The position numbers and the translations under genes are program-made. From assembly GCF_947495925.1 (NCBI RefSeq), contig NZ_CANMAU010000007.1, positions 62,001 to 126,000 of the forward strand: a stretch of DNA of 64,000 bases, read 5' to 3'. This DNA comes from an uncultured Algibacter sp. GTDB lineage: Bacteria; Bacteroidota; Bacteroidia; Flavobacteriales; Flavobacteriaceae. Below, in pieces: positions 7,390 through 16,945 of the stretch (the first letter of the stretch is position 1; each line of letters begins with the position of its first letter). The notes under the pieces were generated by a model that searched no databases, was not told the DNA's origin, and saw nothing but the letters and a program-made list of their open reading frames with translations.

Positions 7390-9915
7390 TTAATCGTTTA
7401 GTTTAGCTTCTAACTCGATATTTTCTTTACCAATCGATAACATATTTGCAAATAACCTATATGCTCCTGATACTCCAGCTGGAAATTCTCTAAAAAAGCT
7501 TAACCCTGTATATATAAAGTAACCTTTACCGTACTTGGCAACAAGTAAACTGCCCTCTTTTGCTGTTTCACCTTTATCATTCATAGATAAAATTGGCGTA
7601 AACTCACTGGACCATGAATTTGGAAAATATAATCCACGTTCTTGGGTCCAGCCTTCAAAATCCTTTTGAGTAATTTTATTTGGAGTATTAAGGATTTCAT
7701 GCTTGGGCGCAAGGAAACGAACTTCAGCATTTTCATCTGTAACACGGTCTCTTGAGAGATTTAACTCATATGGAGTCAATTTTTCAGCTTTTAAACGATA
7801 GTTCGTGTTGTATTGCATTATCATATTTCCTCCTTGGGCTACAAAATCAAAAAGTTGTTTTTGTTTAAACTGTAGCTCATCAATGGTATTAAAAGCTCTT
7901 ATGCCAACCACAACAGCGTCAAATCTGTTTAATGTTTCGGGGTTTATATCATCAAGCTTAAGTATTCTAACATTATATCCAATTTGCTCTAAGCTTTCCG
8001 GAACCACATCACCTGCACCTTGAATATACCCAATGTTTTCCCCTGTCTTTTTGATATCTAAGCGAACCACTTTGCTTTCACTTGGTAATAAAACCGTTTG
8101 AAAGGGAATATGGTCATAATCAATTTCAATGAGTTCTTTAGTGTATGTTTTATCATCTACGTGAACAATGGGGCCTATGAAACCTTCACTTCCTGTTTTT
8201 GGCGGGATAACGGTGAAAACTATATTTTGTTCTTCTCCTTTATGTGCTATAGACACTCTTTGAGATTTTGGAAAAACATTCCAATTCTTGGGGTGGCATA
8301 GTTCAATACTACCTTCAAGATTATCATGACCAGATTTAACAATTACATGGACTTCATGTTGTTCATCAGTATCAAAAATAATGACTTGTTCTGTAATTTT
8401 TGCTGAAACTTCAGGAATAATTTCAAATGGTCTGTATAATTCACCTTTGTCTGGTTTTGAGAAACGATGTACGATATTTTTTGTAAATGTAAATGGAACA
8501 TTATCAATTAAAACATTAAAGTCTATTTTATAAACAGGTGGGGTTTCTGGAAGCCCAATGAGTTTGGAGTCCTCCACTACATACATACCTAAAGTACCTT
8601 TTTTGTTTAACCAATAAGGGGTAGTAGGCTGCTGGCTACTTTTAATTTTTAAATTCTCCTCAAAGAGAAACCTTGTGTTGTTTTTTAGCTCAATATTTTT
8701 TGGGATATTTACTCCACTAGAATTTGTAATACTTAATAAGGTAATTGGAGTAGTGCTTCTGTTTAGAACCTCTAAATCAAGTTTGATAGACTCATTTGCT
8801 GTAGACCAATTAGATTCGGCAGAGGCTTCTAAATACAAACCAGCACACATTTCTATAATTTCTTTAAGCTCTTTAGTTTTTCTAGTTTTCCAATGGTCAT
8901 CTTCAATGTTTTGAAGTAATTTATACGCTTTAATTAATTGCGGAATATGAATTGCCGGATTCGAAAAGTTAAAGTTGTCTTCAACATCATATAAAATATC
9001 CCCAATGGCTGAACCACCCAATACGCGGTTCCAAGAGGTGTCGATACCTGAAAAAACATTTTCGTTGTCGGTTAATGGAGTACCTTTTAGGAATTCAACG
9101 TATTCTTCTTGAGAGCCTCTTTGAGACAAACGTCCGAACCCTTGACATAAATGCTGACTACTTGCCAACGAGGCTACTTCGTTATTAGATAAACCTTTAA
9201 GTGGGTAATAAGTACCTATATTGAAACCAATCATGTTGGTTTTATCAGCTTTATCAAAATTTTCTTGACTACCGTAAAACCACCAGCTTGTATTGAAGAA
9301 CAAACGTTGAGGTTTCCATAGGCTGGTTTGATTTAGTTGGTCTGTATATGCAGATTGATCATTAGCCAAATCAAAAGCTTCAACACTTAGCATAGCAGAA
9401 CTAGTATGGTGACCATGAGTGGTCCCTGGTGTTCTGTGATCAAATCGGTTTATTATAATGTCTGGTTTAAATTGTCTAATAGCCAAAACCACATCGCTAA
9501 GTACTTCGTTTTTATCCCAAATTTCTAGTGTTTCATCAGGATGTTTGGAGTAGCCAAAATCGTTAGCTCTTGTGAAAATTTGCTCGCCACCATCAACTCT
9601 TCTTGCAGCGAGTAATTCTTGTGTTCTTATCACCCCTAATAATTCTCGAATTTCTGGACCAATTAAGTTTTGTCCGCCATCTCCTCGTGTTAAAGATAAA
9701 TATGCTGTTCTAGCTTTAATTTGGTTAGACATATATGAGATAAGGCGTGTGTTTTCATCATCTGGATGAGCAGCTATATACAGAACAGAGCCTAGAAAAT
9801 TTAATTTTTGAATGGACTCATAAATATTTGAGGCCGAAGGGGTAATAGGTTTTTGGGCAATAGCATGTGACAAAGGAAGTGCTGCTATTAGTAATAAAAG
9901 TAGTTTTTTATACAT
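7390..9915 (-). CDS. Exported PIG-L family deacetylase
   Basis: An 841-residue protein with a Sec signal peptide (cut near IAQ at 19-21). The N-terminal third is a PIG-L/LmbE zinc deacetylase: the metal motif AHPDDE is at residues 49-54 and the third ligand lies in THGHHTSS around residue 165. PIG-L enzymes remove N-acetyl groups from sugar substrates. The remaining 500 residues hold beta-rich regions and a glutamine-amidotransferase-like segment (VVVGIRAFNTIDE, QYNTNYRL). It begins a tight operon with the small peptide, symporter and dehydrogenase, which suggests deacetylation outside, uptake, and oxidation inside. Confidence 0.85.
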   Translation of the reverse strand: MYKKLLLLLIAALPLSHAIAQKPITPSASNIYESIQKLNFLGSVLYIAAHPDDENTRLISYMSNQIKARTAYLSLTRGDGGQNLIGPEIRELLGVIRTQELLAARRVDGGEQIFTRANDFGYSKHPDETLEIWDKNEVLSDVVLAIRQFKPDIIINRFDHRTPGTTHGHHTSSAMLSVEAFDLANDQSAYTDQLNQTSLWKPQRLFFNTSWWFYGSQENFDKADKTNMIGFNIGTYYPLKGLSNNEVASLASSQHLCQGFGRLSQRGSQEEYVEFLKGTPLTDNENVFSGIDTSWNRVLGGSAIGDILYDVEDNFNFSNPAIHIPQLIKAYKLLQNIEDDHWKTRKTKELKEIIEMCAGLYLEASAESNWSTANESIKLDLEVLNRSTTPITLLSITNSSGVNIPKNIELKNNTRFLFEENLKIKSSQQPTTPYWLNKKGTLGMYVVEDSKLIGLPETPPVYKIDFNVLIDNVPFTFTKNIVHRFSKPDKGELYRPFEIIPEVSAKITEQVIIFDTDEQHEVHVIVKSGHDNLEGSIELCHPKNWNVFPKSQRVSIAHKGEEQNIVFTVIPPKTGSEGFIGPIVHVDDKTYTKELIEIDYDHIPFQTVLLPSESKVVRLDIKKTGENIGYIQGAGDVVPESLEQIGYNVRILKLDDINPETLNRFDAVVVGIRAFNTIDELQFKQKQLFDFVAQGGNMIMQYNTNYRLKAEKLTPYELNLSRDRVTDENAEVRFLAPKHEILNTPNKITQKDFEGWTQERGLYFPNSWSSEFTPILSMNDKGETAKEGSLLVAKYGKGYFIYTGLSFFREFPAGVSGAYRLFANMLSIGKENIELEAKLND

Positions 9916-9936
9916 GATTTTTAGTTAACTAAAAAC

Positions 9937-9944
9937 CAAATATA
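9937..9944 (-). promoter_or_regulatory. Candidate -7 box for the PIG-L operon
   Basis: TATATTTG on the minus strand matches the Bacteroidota -7 consensus TAnnTTTG, about 22 bases before the PIG-L start. No clear -33 TTG is seen at the right spacing. The rest of the gap 9916-10159 shows nothing I can assign. Confidence 0.4.
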
Positions 9945-10159
9945 GGAAAGTTATGTACCCTTTAAATGTGTTTTAAAGTTTCTTTAACTAATATGTTTTT
10001 TGATTGAAGTCCTTGAGGTTTTAAGGAATTTCATTGTTACTAGTATTTAAGATTTGAGTTCTTTGTAAATAGAAATGAGAACCTTAATCAATTAATGAAT
10101 TTATAGCGCAAGCATAATTATTAAGTATATGTAATAACATTTATGTTTATTCAATTCAC

Positions 10160-11164
10160 CTAATCTAATTTAACTCGTTCTTCTCTGTTCGCTAATTCCC
10201 AAGCTGTGTGAAAAATAAGTTTAGCACGCGTTTCTAAGAATTCATAATTTATTTTATCCGGAGTATCTGAAGGTTTGTGGTAATCAGCATGAGTGCCATT
10301 AAAATAAAAAATTACAGGGATATTATTTTTTGCAAAATTATAGTGGTCGGACCTATAATAAAAACGATTTGGGTCATTATCAGCATTATAGGTATAGTCG
10401 AATTCTAAGTTGAAATATGTTTTATTAACCTCTTCAGAAAGGTCGTGTAATTCTGTGCTCAATTTATCTGAGCCAATTAAGTACAAATAATTTTTACCAT
10501 CTTCATGCTTAGGATCAACTCTACCAATCATATCAATATTTAAATTGGCAACTGTATTTTTTAAAGGAAAAATAGGGTCTTCATCTGCGTAATAGCGCGA
10601 ACCATAAAGTCCTATTTCCTCTCCAGTAACATGTAAAAATAAAATAGAACGCTTTGGGCCATCACCTTTTTTTTCAGCAGCTTTAAAAGCTTCAGCTATT
10701 TCTAAAATAGCAACAGTGCCAGAACCATCGTCATCAGCACCGTTATTGATTTCGCCTTCTCCTGAAATACCTATATGATCAAGGTGTGCTGAAATAATAA
10801 CGATTTCTTCTGGTTTCTCAGAGCCTTTAATATAGGCCAATACATTTTCTGAAGCCTTAATATCTCCTTTAAAATAAGATTCTGGAATTTCTTGAAAATA
10901 GTCGCCTTCACTTATTGGAGAAGGAATATTATTAGCAACATAATGTGATTTAATAAATTCAATGGCCTTTTTTTGACCAGGTTCTCCTGTTTTTCGACCT
11001 TCAAAATCATCCGAAGCATACGTGTATAACATCTTTTTTAACTCCTTGGAGGTTATTGTTTTAGCGTAAGTTTCTGCCTTAACGTTTTTTTTATTGTTGT
11101 TTTGAGAGTTACTACAAGAAATCAATAGGAGAGATGCGACGACAAAAGTAACTAGATTCTTCAA
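10160..11164 (-). CDS. M28 family zinc aminopeptidase-like lipoprotein (copy 1)
   Basis: A 334-residue protein with a lipoprotein signal (LLLISC, acylated Cys near residue 17). The M28 di-zinc peptidase motifs are all visible: SAHLDHIG, NGADDDGSGT, the catalytic EEIGLYGS, NIDMIGR and the last ligand in RSDHYNFA. M28 enzymes remove N-terminal residues from peptides. It should sit in the periplasm or on a membrane face. It is a close tandem paralogue of the next gene, 70 bases away on the same strand, and the two share the ending NGTHADYHKPSDTPDKI-type block. Confidence 0.88.
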   Translation of the reverse strand: MKNLVTFVVASLLLISCSNSQNNNKKNVKAETYAKTITSKELKKMLYTYASDDFEGRKTGEPGQKKAIEFIKSHYVANNIPSPISEGDYFQEIPESYFKGDIKASENVLAYIKGSEKPEEIVIISAHLDHIGISGEGEINNGADDDGSGTVAILEIAEAFKAAEKKGDGPKRSILFLHVTGEEIGLYGSRYYADEDPIFPLKNTVANLNIDMIGRVDPKHEDGKNYLYLIGSDKLSTELHDLSEEVNKTYFNLEFDYTYNADNDPNRFYYRSDHYNFAKNNIPVIFYFNGTHADYHKPSDTPDKINYEFLETRAKLIFHTAWELANREERVKLD

Positions 11165-11234
11165 AATTGAAATTTTTAGTAATTGATACGCTATATTACA
11201 AAAATATAGGCATATTAGTGCTATTCTGATTTAG

Positions 11235-12287
11235 CTACTTCAATAGTTTATTATTTTCATCTGTAACCAATCGATTTTCTTGGTTTGCAATTTGCCACGC
11301 TGTAGAAAAAATGAGTTTGGTGCGTTTAGCAAGAAGCGGATAGTCTATTTTATCAGGCGTATCAGAGGGTCTATGATAGTCATCATGGACGCCATTAAAA
11401 TAAAAAATAACAGGAATTCCTTTAAGAGCAAATTGATAATGATCAGAACGTTCAAAATAATGGTTATGGTCGTTTTCAGCATTAAACCTATAGTCAATAT
11501 TGATATTATAGAATGTGTTATTTACTTTTTCTGAGAGGTAAAGTAATTCTTTGCTCAATCTATCAACGCCAATTAAATAAATATAATTTTCATCATTTTC
11601 ATGAAATTTGTCTACACGTCCTATCATGTCAATATTTAAATCAACAACCGTATTTTCCAACGGAAATATAGGGTGATTAACGTAAAATACCGCTCCCTGT
11701 TCTCCTATTTCTTCGGCTGTTAAATGTAAAAAGAGGATACTGCGCTTAGGGCCATAACCAGCTTGTTTTGCCATATTAAAGGCTTGTGCCATTTCCATTA
11801 ATGCTACTGTGCCAGAACCATCGTCGTCAGCTCCATTATTGATTTTACCGTCATCAGTTATTCCAAGATGATCTAAGTGAGAAGAAATGATTATGACTTC
11901 CTGAGGTGTAGTCGTGCCTTTAATATAGGCCAACACGTTTTCAGTGCTTTTTATATCATTTGAAAAAAAACTCTCAGGAATCATTTGAAAATAATTGTCA
12001 CCCCCAAATGGTGATTTAATTTGCTGGTCTTGATAGTAAGTTTTTAGAAATTCAGCTGCGAGTTTTTGACCTTTTTCTCCAACCTTTCGTCCTTCATATT
12101 TGTCTGACGCAAATTCATATAGATGCACTTTTAATTCAGCTTCAGTAATGGTGTTTGCAAATTTTGATATTAATGTACTGTCCGTAATTTCAATACTGTC
12201 TTTTACGTTTTGAATTTTTACTGTGTACTTTGGCGTTGAGCATGTGCCAACTAGCACAGTAAGAGAAAGAATAAATAGAATTTTCAT
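11235..12287 (-). CDS. M28 family zinc aminopeptidase-like lipoprotein (copy 2)
   Basis: A 350-residue paralogue of the preceding peptidase with the same motif order: SSHLDHLG, NGADDDGSGT, AEEIGEQG, NIDMIGR and RSDHYQFA, and the ending FNGVHDDYHRPSDTPDKI. The start MKILFILSLTVLVGTC is a lipoprotein signal. All zinc-binding and catalytic residues are kept in both copies, so neither looks inactive. They most likely arose by tandem duplication followed by divergence of the N-terminal 50 residues. Confidence 0.87.
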   Translation of the reverse strand: MKILFILSLTVLVGTCSTPKYTVKIQNVKDSIEITDSTLISKFANTITEAELKVHLYEFASDKYEGRKVGEKGQKLAAEFLKTYYQDQQIKSPFGGDNYFQMIPESFFSNDIKSTENVLAYIKGTTTPQEVIIISSHLDHLGITDDGKINNGADDDGSGTVALMEMAQAFNMAKQAGYGPKRSILFLHLTAEEIGEQGAVFYVNHPIFPLENTVVDLNIDMIGRVDKFHENDENYIYLIGVDRLSKELLYLSEKVNNTFYNINIDYRFNAENDHNHYFERSDHYQFALKGIPVIFYFNGVHDDYHRPSDTPDKIDYPLLAKRTKLIFSTAWQIANQENRLVTDENNKLLK

Positions 12288-12432
12288 GTGAGGTATAATA
12301 GCGATGCTAATATATAAATATTTTGAAGAAATTACTTACCATTGAGTTTCTATTATTTTGAACAACTGATATTTGTCATAGTAAATTTTTAGTGTTTCTG
12401 GTAAATTTACTTCGCAATCAATTGTCTTGATC

Positions 12433-13278
12433 ATGAAAAATATATTATTACCAACCGATTTTTCAAAAAACTCCATGAATGCCATTCGTTTTTCTATGGA
12501 CTTAATGCGAGGGGAGGCTTGTAGGTTTTATTTTTTGAATGTGCAAAAGGCGTCATCATTTATTTCAGATGATATGATGGTAGTTAGCTCTTCTGCAACC
12601 ATTTACAAAACAATTATTAACGCTGCAAAAAAGTCTATTGATAATATAATTTCTGCTATTAACACAGACTACCCTTGCGAGAACTTCGAGTGTTATTCTA
12701 TAGTAGATTATGATAATTTTATTGATGCCATAAATCAAATTATTATCAGAGAGCATATTGATCTTATAATTATGGGTACTAAGGGAGCTACTGGTTTAAC
12801 CAAGACTTTATTTGGAAGCAATACAGTAAGGGTTATTCAGCGCTGCACCGCACCTGTTTTAGTTATACCAGATAATTGTAAGTATACTAATTTGAATAAA
12901 ATAGTTTTTACGACAAATAACTTGCCTTTATTGAGCCATAATGAGTTAGAGCCTTTAAAAGAGTTTATAGATAATTACAATGCAAAATTAAAAATACTTC
13001 ATGTGGCAGATGAGCATCATTTAGCACAAAATCAAACCACTAACAAGGTTTTTTTTGAAACACATTTCGTTAATGCAATGCATGATTTTGTGGATTCAAA
13101 TTCTCAAGATATCTTTCATGCCATTCAAGATTATTTGAAAAATAATGACATTAAATTGTTAGCTATGATGAGTAAAAAACATTCCTTTATAGAACGTTTG
13201 TTTACAGAGCACTTGGTTGAAACCTTGGCTTTTCAAATTGATATTCCTTTTTTAGTAATGCATAGTCATTCGCTGTAA
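12433..13278 (+). CDS. Universal stress protein, two-domain
   Basis: A 281-residue UspA-family protein. The first domain starts MKNILLPTDFSKNSMNAI and contains the nucleotide-binding signature GTKGATGLTKTLFGSNT followed by the strand PVLVIPDN. The second domain (from about residue 150, KIVFTTNNLPLLSHNE) lacks the glycine-rich loop, so only the first half is likely to bind ATP. I use the ATG at 12433; an in-frame TTG two codons earlier adds nothing. Universal stress proteins are cytoplasmic and modulate stress survival. It is monocistronic as far as can be seen. Confidence 0.85.
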   Translation: MKNILLPTDFSKNSMNAIRFSMDLMRGEACRFYFLNVQKASSFISDDMMVVSSSATIYKTIINAAKKSIDNIISAINTDYPCENFECYSIVDYDNFIDAINQIIIREHIDLIIMGTKGATGLTKTLFGSNTVRVIQRCTAPVLVIPDNCKYTNLNKIVFTTNNLPLLSHNELEPLKEFIDNYNAKLKILHVADEHHLAQNQTTNKVFFETHFVNAMHDFVDSNSQDIFHAIQDYLKNNDIKLLAMMSKKHSFIERLFTEHLVETLAFQIDIPFLVMHSHSL

Positions 13279-13391
13279 TGAGTTTCCATTTTCTTTTAGA
13301 ATTGAGGCCGTGTTTTTGAATGATTTTTAAAGTTAAATATTTACACTTAACTTTAGAGTTTAAACAATCCAACCAAACCCCCTATTTTAAA

Positions 13392-16300
13392 ATGAAATAC
13401 ATCTTCTGTATATTATTTTTAATCTGCACGTTTAATTCTTTTAGTCAAACTTCTAAATTAGATAGTTTGAAAAAAATATTTAGAGAAGCCGCCAATGATT
13501 CTGCCAAGGTGGTTGCCCTAAAAAATATTTCATGGGAATATTTAAACAATAGATCGAATGACAGTATTGCGGAATTATATATTGATAGTTTATACCATTT
13601 TGCAATAACAAAAGGTTTAAAGGGACGCGAAATTTTGGCCAAATATCAGTACGGTGTTTTAGAAAGACAAAGAGGGAATTATGATAAAGCGCTTGCTTAT
13701 TTTGAAGAATATATCGCCCATGCTAGAAGTAGGAATGAAAAAAAGGAAGTTGCAAATGGTCTTTACCAGATGGCGATAATTCTTGATGATGTTGGTAAAC
13801 TGGAGCAAAGCCTTGAGATTTACTACGAAATTGTAAAGGTTTATGACGATATTGGAGATGATTTTGGTAAAGCGACAACGCTTAATGCTATAGGTGAGAC
13901 CTTAAAAAAGACTGGTAAAGTTGAAGAAGCTTTGAAGTTTTATAATGAGGCTCTATACATTTTTGAACGATTAGGTGACAAAACTGAAATGGCTAACTGC
14001 AATTATAATATTGGGGATACTTATTTGAAGTTTAAAGACTATGATGAAGCCTTAAGGTTTTTTAATAGGGCTTTAGAATATGATACCGTTTTGCGCAGTA
14101 AATGGGGGATGGCCTACGATTATGAATCTCTTGGGAAAGTGTCTAGTTTTCAAGGAAACTTTAGCAAGGCCTTAACCTATCATTATCAGGCCTTAACGAT
14201 AAGAGAAAAACTCAATCAGAAGAGTGAATTATCTATGAGTTATTTTGAGATTGGAAAAAATCATTTAAAGCTTGAAGAATATAATAAGGCTGAAAGTTTT
14301 TTGCTAAAATCTTTAGTGATTTCTAAAGAAATGGATGATAAAGAAAAAATGAAGGATGTATATAATTTGCTTTCTCAATTATATACAGATAAAAAAGAAT
14401 ATGAAAAGGCTTTAAATTATAGTAATAGACTAATTGCTGTAAAAGATAGTTTGTACAATAAAACAAAGTCTCTGCAAATTCAAGAATTGCAGGAGAGATT
14501 TAATTCTGAAAAAAGAGAAAATGAAATTTTAGCTCTTGAAAATGAAGCTCAACTAAAAGAGTTGAAAATCAAAGAAGAAACTACTTTTAGAAACATAATG
14601 CTTGCTATTGCGATAGCCACTATAATTGTTTCTTTTTTATTATTCCATAGGTACAAAACGATTCAAAAAATTAAAGTAGCAGATAAAGAAAAAAGCTTAC
14701 AGATTAGAGAAGAACAAAGAAAAACAGAGCTTGAAAAACAACGTGTTGCCGAACTCGAGAAAATAGATAAGCTTAAAGATGAATTCTTAGCCAACACCTC
14801 TCATGAATTGCGAACGCCTTTAAATGGAATTATTGGTCTTTCTGAATCTCTTAAGGATGGGGCTGCTGGAAAGCTTTCGCAGAAAGCAAACGAGAATTTA
14901 GATATGATCGTGCATAGCGGAAGGCGTCTGTCTAATTTGGTTAACGATATTTTAGATTTTTCCAAGTTAAAGAATAAAGATCTAAACCTTTCCATTCAGC
15001 CTATAGATGTTAAAGGTCTTGTTGATTTAGTTTTAAAAGTATCAGGTGCTTTAGCAAAAGGTAAGAAACTTACGCTATTGAATTCTATACCAAAGAATGT
15101 ACCTTTAGTGAATGCCGATGAAAATAGGCTTCAGCAGATCTTATATAATCTAATTGGTAACGCCATTAAATTCACCCAAAAAGGAACTGTAGAGATTCGA
15201 GCCAAGGAGGTTGATTCGATGTTGTCTGTATCTGTAATAGACACTGGTATTGGTATTGCTAAGAGTAAATTTGATACTATTTTTAAATCTTTTGAACAGA
15301 TAGATGGCTCTTCTGGTAGAGTATATGGTGGTACAGGTTTGGGCTTGTCTGTAACTAAACAATTAGTGGAACTTCATGGAGGTACAATTAATGTGACCTC
15401 TGAGGTTGACATTGGGTCAATTTTTAGCTTCACCTTGCCTGTAAGTAAAATAAATCGGGGTGATATTAATTTGGAAGCAGCTAATGATAATGTTCAAAAG
15501 GCACAGAAAGTAACTGGTGATTTAAATGAAGAAGAAGCTTTGACGATTACCCATAGCATATCGGATGTGAAAATTTTAATTGTAGACGATGAACCTATAA
15601 ACAGACGCGTACTAGAAAATCACTTAACTGTGGCGGGTTATAGTATTGAAGAAGTGAGTAATGGCCCTGAGGCGTTAGAGCGTATTCAACAGAAGCGTTT
15701 TGAATTGGTTTTACTTGATATTATGATGCCTAATATGTCGGGGTATGACGTTTGTGAAATTCTTAGAAAAACATATACAGCAAGCGATTTGCCTATTGTG
15801 TTGCTTACGGCAAAAAATAGGGTAAGTGATTTGGTCGCAGGATTCAATGTTGGTGCTAATGATTATTTGACCAAACCTTTTTCTAAAAATGAACTACTTA
15901 GTAGAATTAAAACACATTTAAATCTCCACGGAATTCATAAAGCTACAAGTAAGTTTGTGCCTTCTGAATTTTTAAAATCTGTTGGTAGAGAAGCTGTTAC
16001 CGACGTTGTTTTAGGAGACTACAAACAAAAACAGGTTACGGTGTTATTTACAGATATAAGAGATTATACGACGCTTTCAGAGTCTATGACACCAGAGCAA
16101 AATTTTAAATTTGTTAATGCCTATGTAGGTCGAATGGGGCCTTTAATTCAGAAGAATGATGGCTTTGTAAATCAATATTTAGGAGACGGTATTATGGCAT
16201 TATTTCCAGAAAATGCAGGTCATGCATTGCAATCCTGTATAGAAATGCAAAGAGCAATTTCAAAGTATAATATAAAACGAGAAAAGGAAAATTATATACC

Positions 16301-16802
16301 CATATCGGTTGGAATGGGTATGCATACTGGAGATTTAGTTTTGGGTATTATTGGAGATGCTCATAGAAATGATACAGCCATAATCGCAGATACTGTTAAT
16401 ACGGCTTCTCGAATGGAAGGGGTTACCAAATATTATGGCGCAAACATTATTGTAAGTGAAGATAGTATGAAAACAATCTCAAGTAAGGATAGTTATAGTT
16501 TTCGATATTTAGGAAAAGTTATGGCTAAAGGGAAAAACCAGGCCATTGGGATTTACGAATGTTTTGATGGTGATGAAGCTGATGTGATTGACCTAAAAAT
16601 TAAGACACTGAAAGACTTTGAAAAAGGCTTGCAATTATTTTTTAATAAAGAATTTCCGAGGGCTTCTGCTGCTTTTGATAAAGTTTTAACAAAGAACCCT
16701 ATAGATGATGTCGCTAAATATTTTATAAAGAAGTCAGCTGAATATACTATTTCTGGTGTACCTGAAGACTGGGGGACTATTAATAGAATGAAAGAGAAGT
16801 AG
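13392..16802 (+). CDS. TPR-histidine kinase-receiver-adenylate cyclase fusion
   Basis: A 1136-residue membrane signalling protein. From the N-terminus: signal peptide (MKYIFCILFLICTFNSFSQ), eight or so TPR repeats in the periplasm (40-360), a membrane span (400-420), a coiled coil, a HisKA domain with phosphoacceptor His471 (TSHELRTPLNGI), HATPase_c (NLIGNAIKF, DTGIGI, GTGLGLSV), a receiver with Asp776 (LLDIMMP), and a class III nucleotide cyclase. The cyclase metal ligands Asp888 (FTDIRDYT) and Asp932 (LGDGIMALF) are present, as are the Asn and Arg of VNTASRME; the usual purine-contacting Lys is Gln (NQYLGD). I start at 13392 because the upstream ATG at 13320 would bury the signal peptide. 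Confidence 0.9.
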   Translation: MKYIFCILFLICTFNSFSQTSKLDSLKKIFREAANDSAKVVALKNISWEYLNNRSNDSIAELYIDSLYHFAITKGLKGREILAKYQYGVLERQRGNYDKALAYFEEYIAHARSRNEKKEVANGLYQMAIILDDVGKLEQSLEIYYEIVKVYDDIGDDFGKATTLNAIGETLKKTGKVEEALKFYNEALYIFERLGDKTEMANCNYNIGDTYLKFKDYDEALRFFNRALEYDTVLRSKWGMAYDYESLGKVSSFQGNFSKALTYHYQALTIREKLNQKSELSMSYFEIGKNHLKLEEYNKAESFLLKSLVISKEMDDKEKMKDVYNLLSQLYTDKKEYEKALNYSNRLIAVKDSLYNKTKSLQIQELQERFNSEKRENEILALENEAQLKELKIKEETTFRNIMLAIAIATIIVSFLLFHRYKTIQKIKVADKEKSLQIREEQRKTELEKQRVAELEKIDKLKDEFLANTSHELRTPLNGIIGLSESLKDGAAGKLSQKANENLDMIVHSGRRLSNLVNDILDFSKLKNKDLNLSIQPIDVKGLVDLVLKVSGALAKGKKLTLLNSIPKNVPLVNADENRLQQILYNLIGNAIKFTQKGTVEIRAKEVDSMLSVSVIDTGIGIAKSKFDTIFKSFEQIDGSSGRVYGGTGLGLSVTKQLVELHGGTINVTSEVDIGSIFSFTLPVSKINRGDINLEAANDNVQKAQKVTGDLNEEEALTITHSISDVKILIVDDEPINRRVLENHLTVAGYSIEEVSNGPEALERIQQKRFELVLLDIMMPNMSGYDVCEILRKTYTASDLPIVLLTAKNRVSDLVAGFNVGANDYLTKPFSKNELLSRIKTHLNLHGIHKATSKFVPSEFLKSVGREAVTDVVLGDYKQKQVTVLFTDIRDYTTLSESMTPEQNFKFVNAYVGRMGPLIQKNDGFVNQYLGDGIMALFPENAGHALQSCIEMQRAISKYNIKREKENYIPISVGMGMHTGDLVLGIIGDAHRNDTAIIADTVNTASRMEGVTKYYGANIIVSEDSMKTISSKDSYSFRYLGKVMAKGKNQAIGIYECFDGDEADVIDLKIKTLKDFEKGLQLFFNKEFPRASAAFDKVLTKNPIDDVAKYFIKKSAEYTISGVPEDWGTINRMKEK

Positions 16803-16945
16803 GAGTGAAGTATTTTTTTTGATTCAAGAATAATGGTGGATTCTGAATATACAAATATCTTTTCAAAAGGTAATAGCTATATATTTAAATGGTTACAAGT
16901 ATAATAACCTTGGGCTTTATTCTATTACTTCTTTTCGAGAGGTTG

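Noticed and set aside
13320-13391. Upstream ATG of the TPR-kinase-cyclase gene
   Set aside because: Using it would place 24 residues in front of a good signal peptide; the start at 13392 is more likely.
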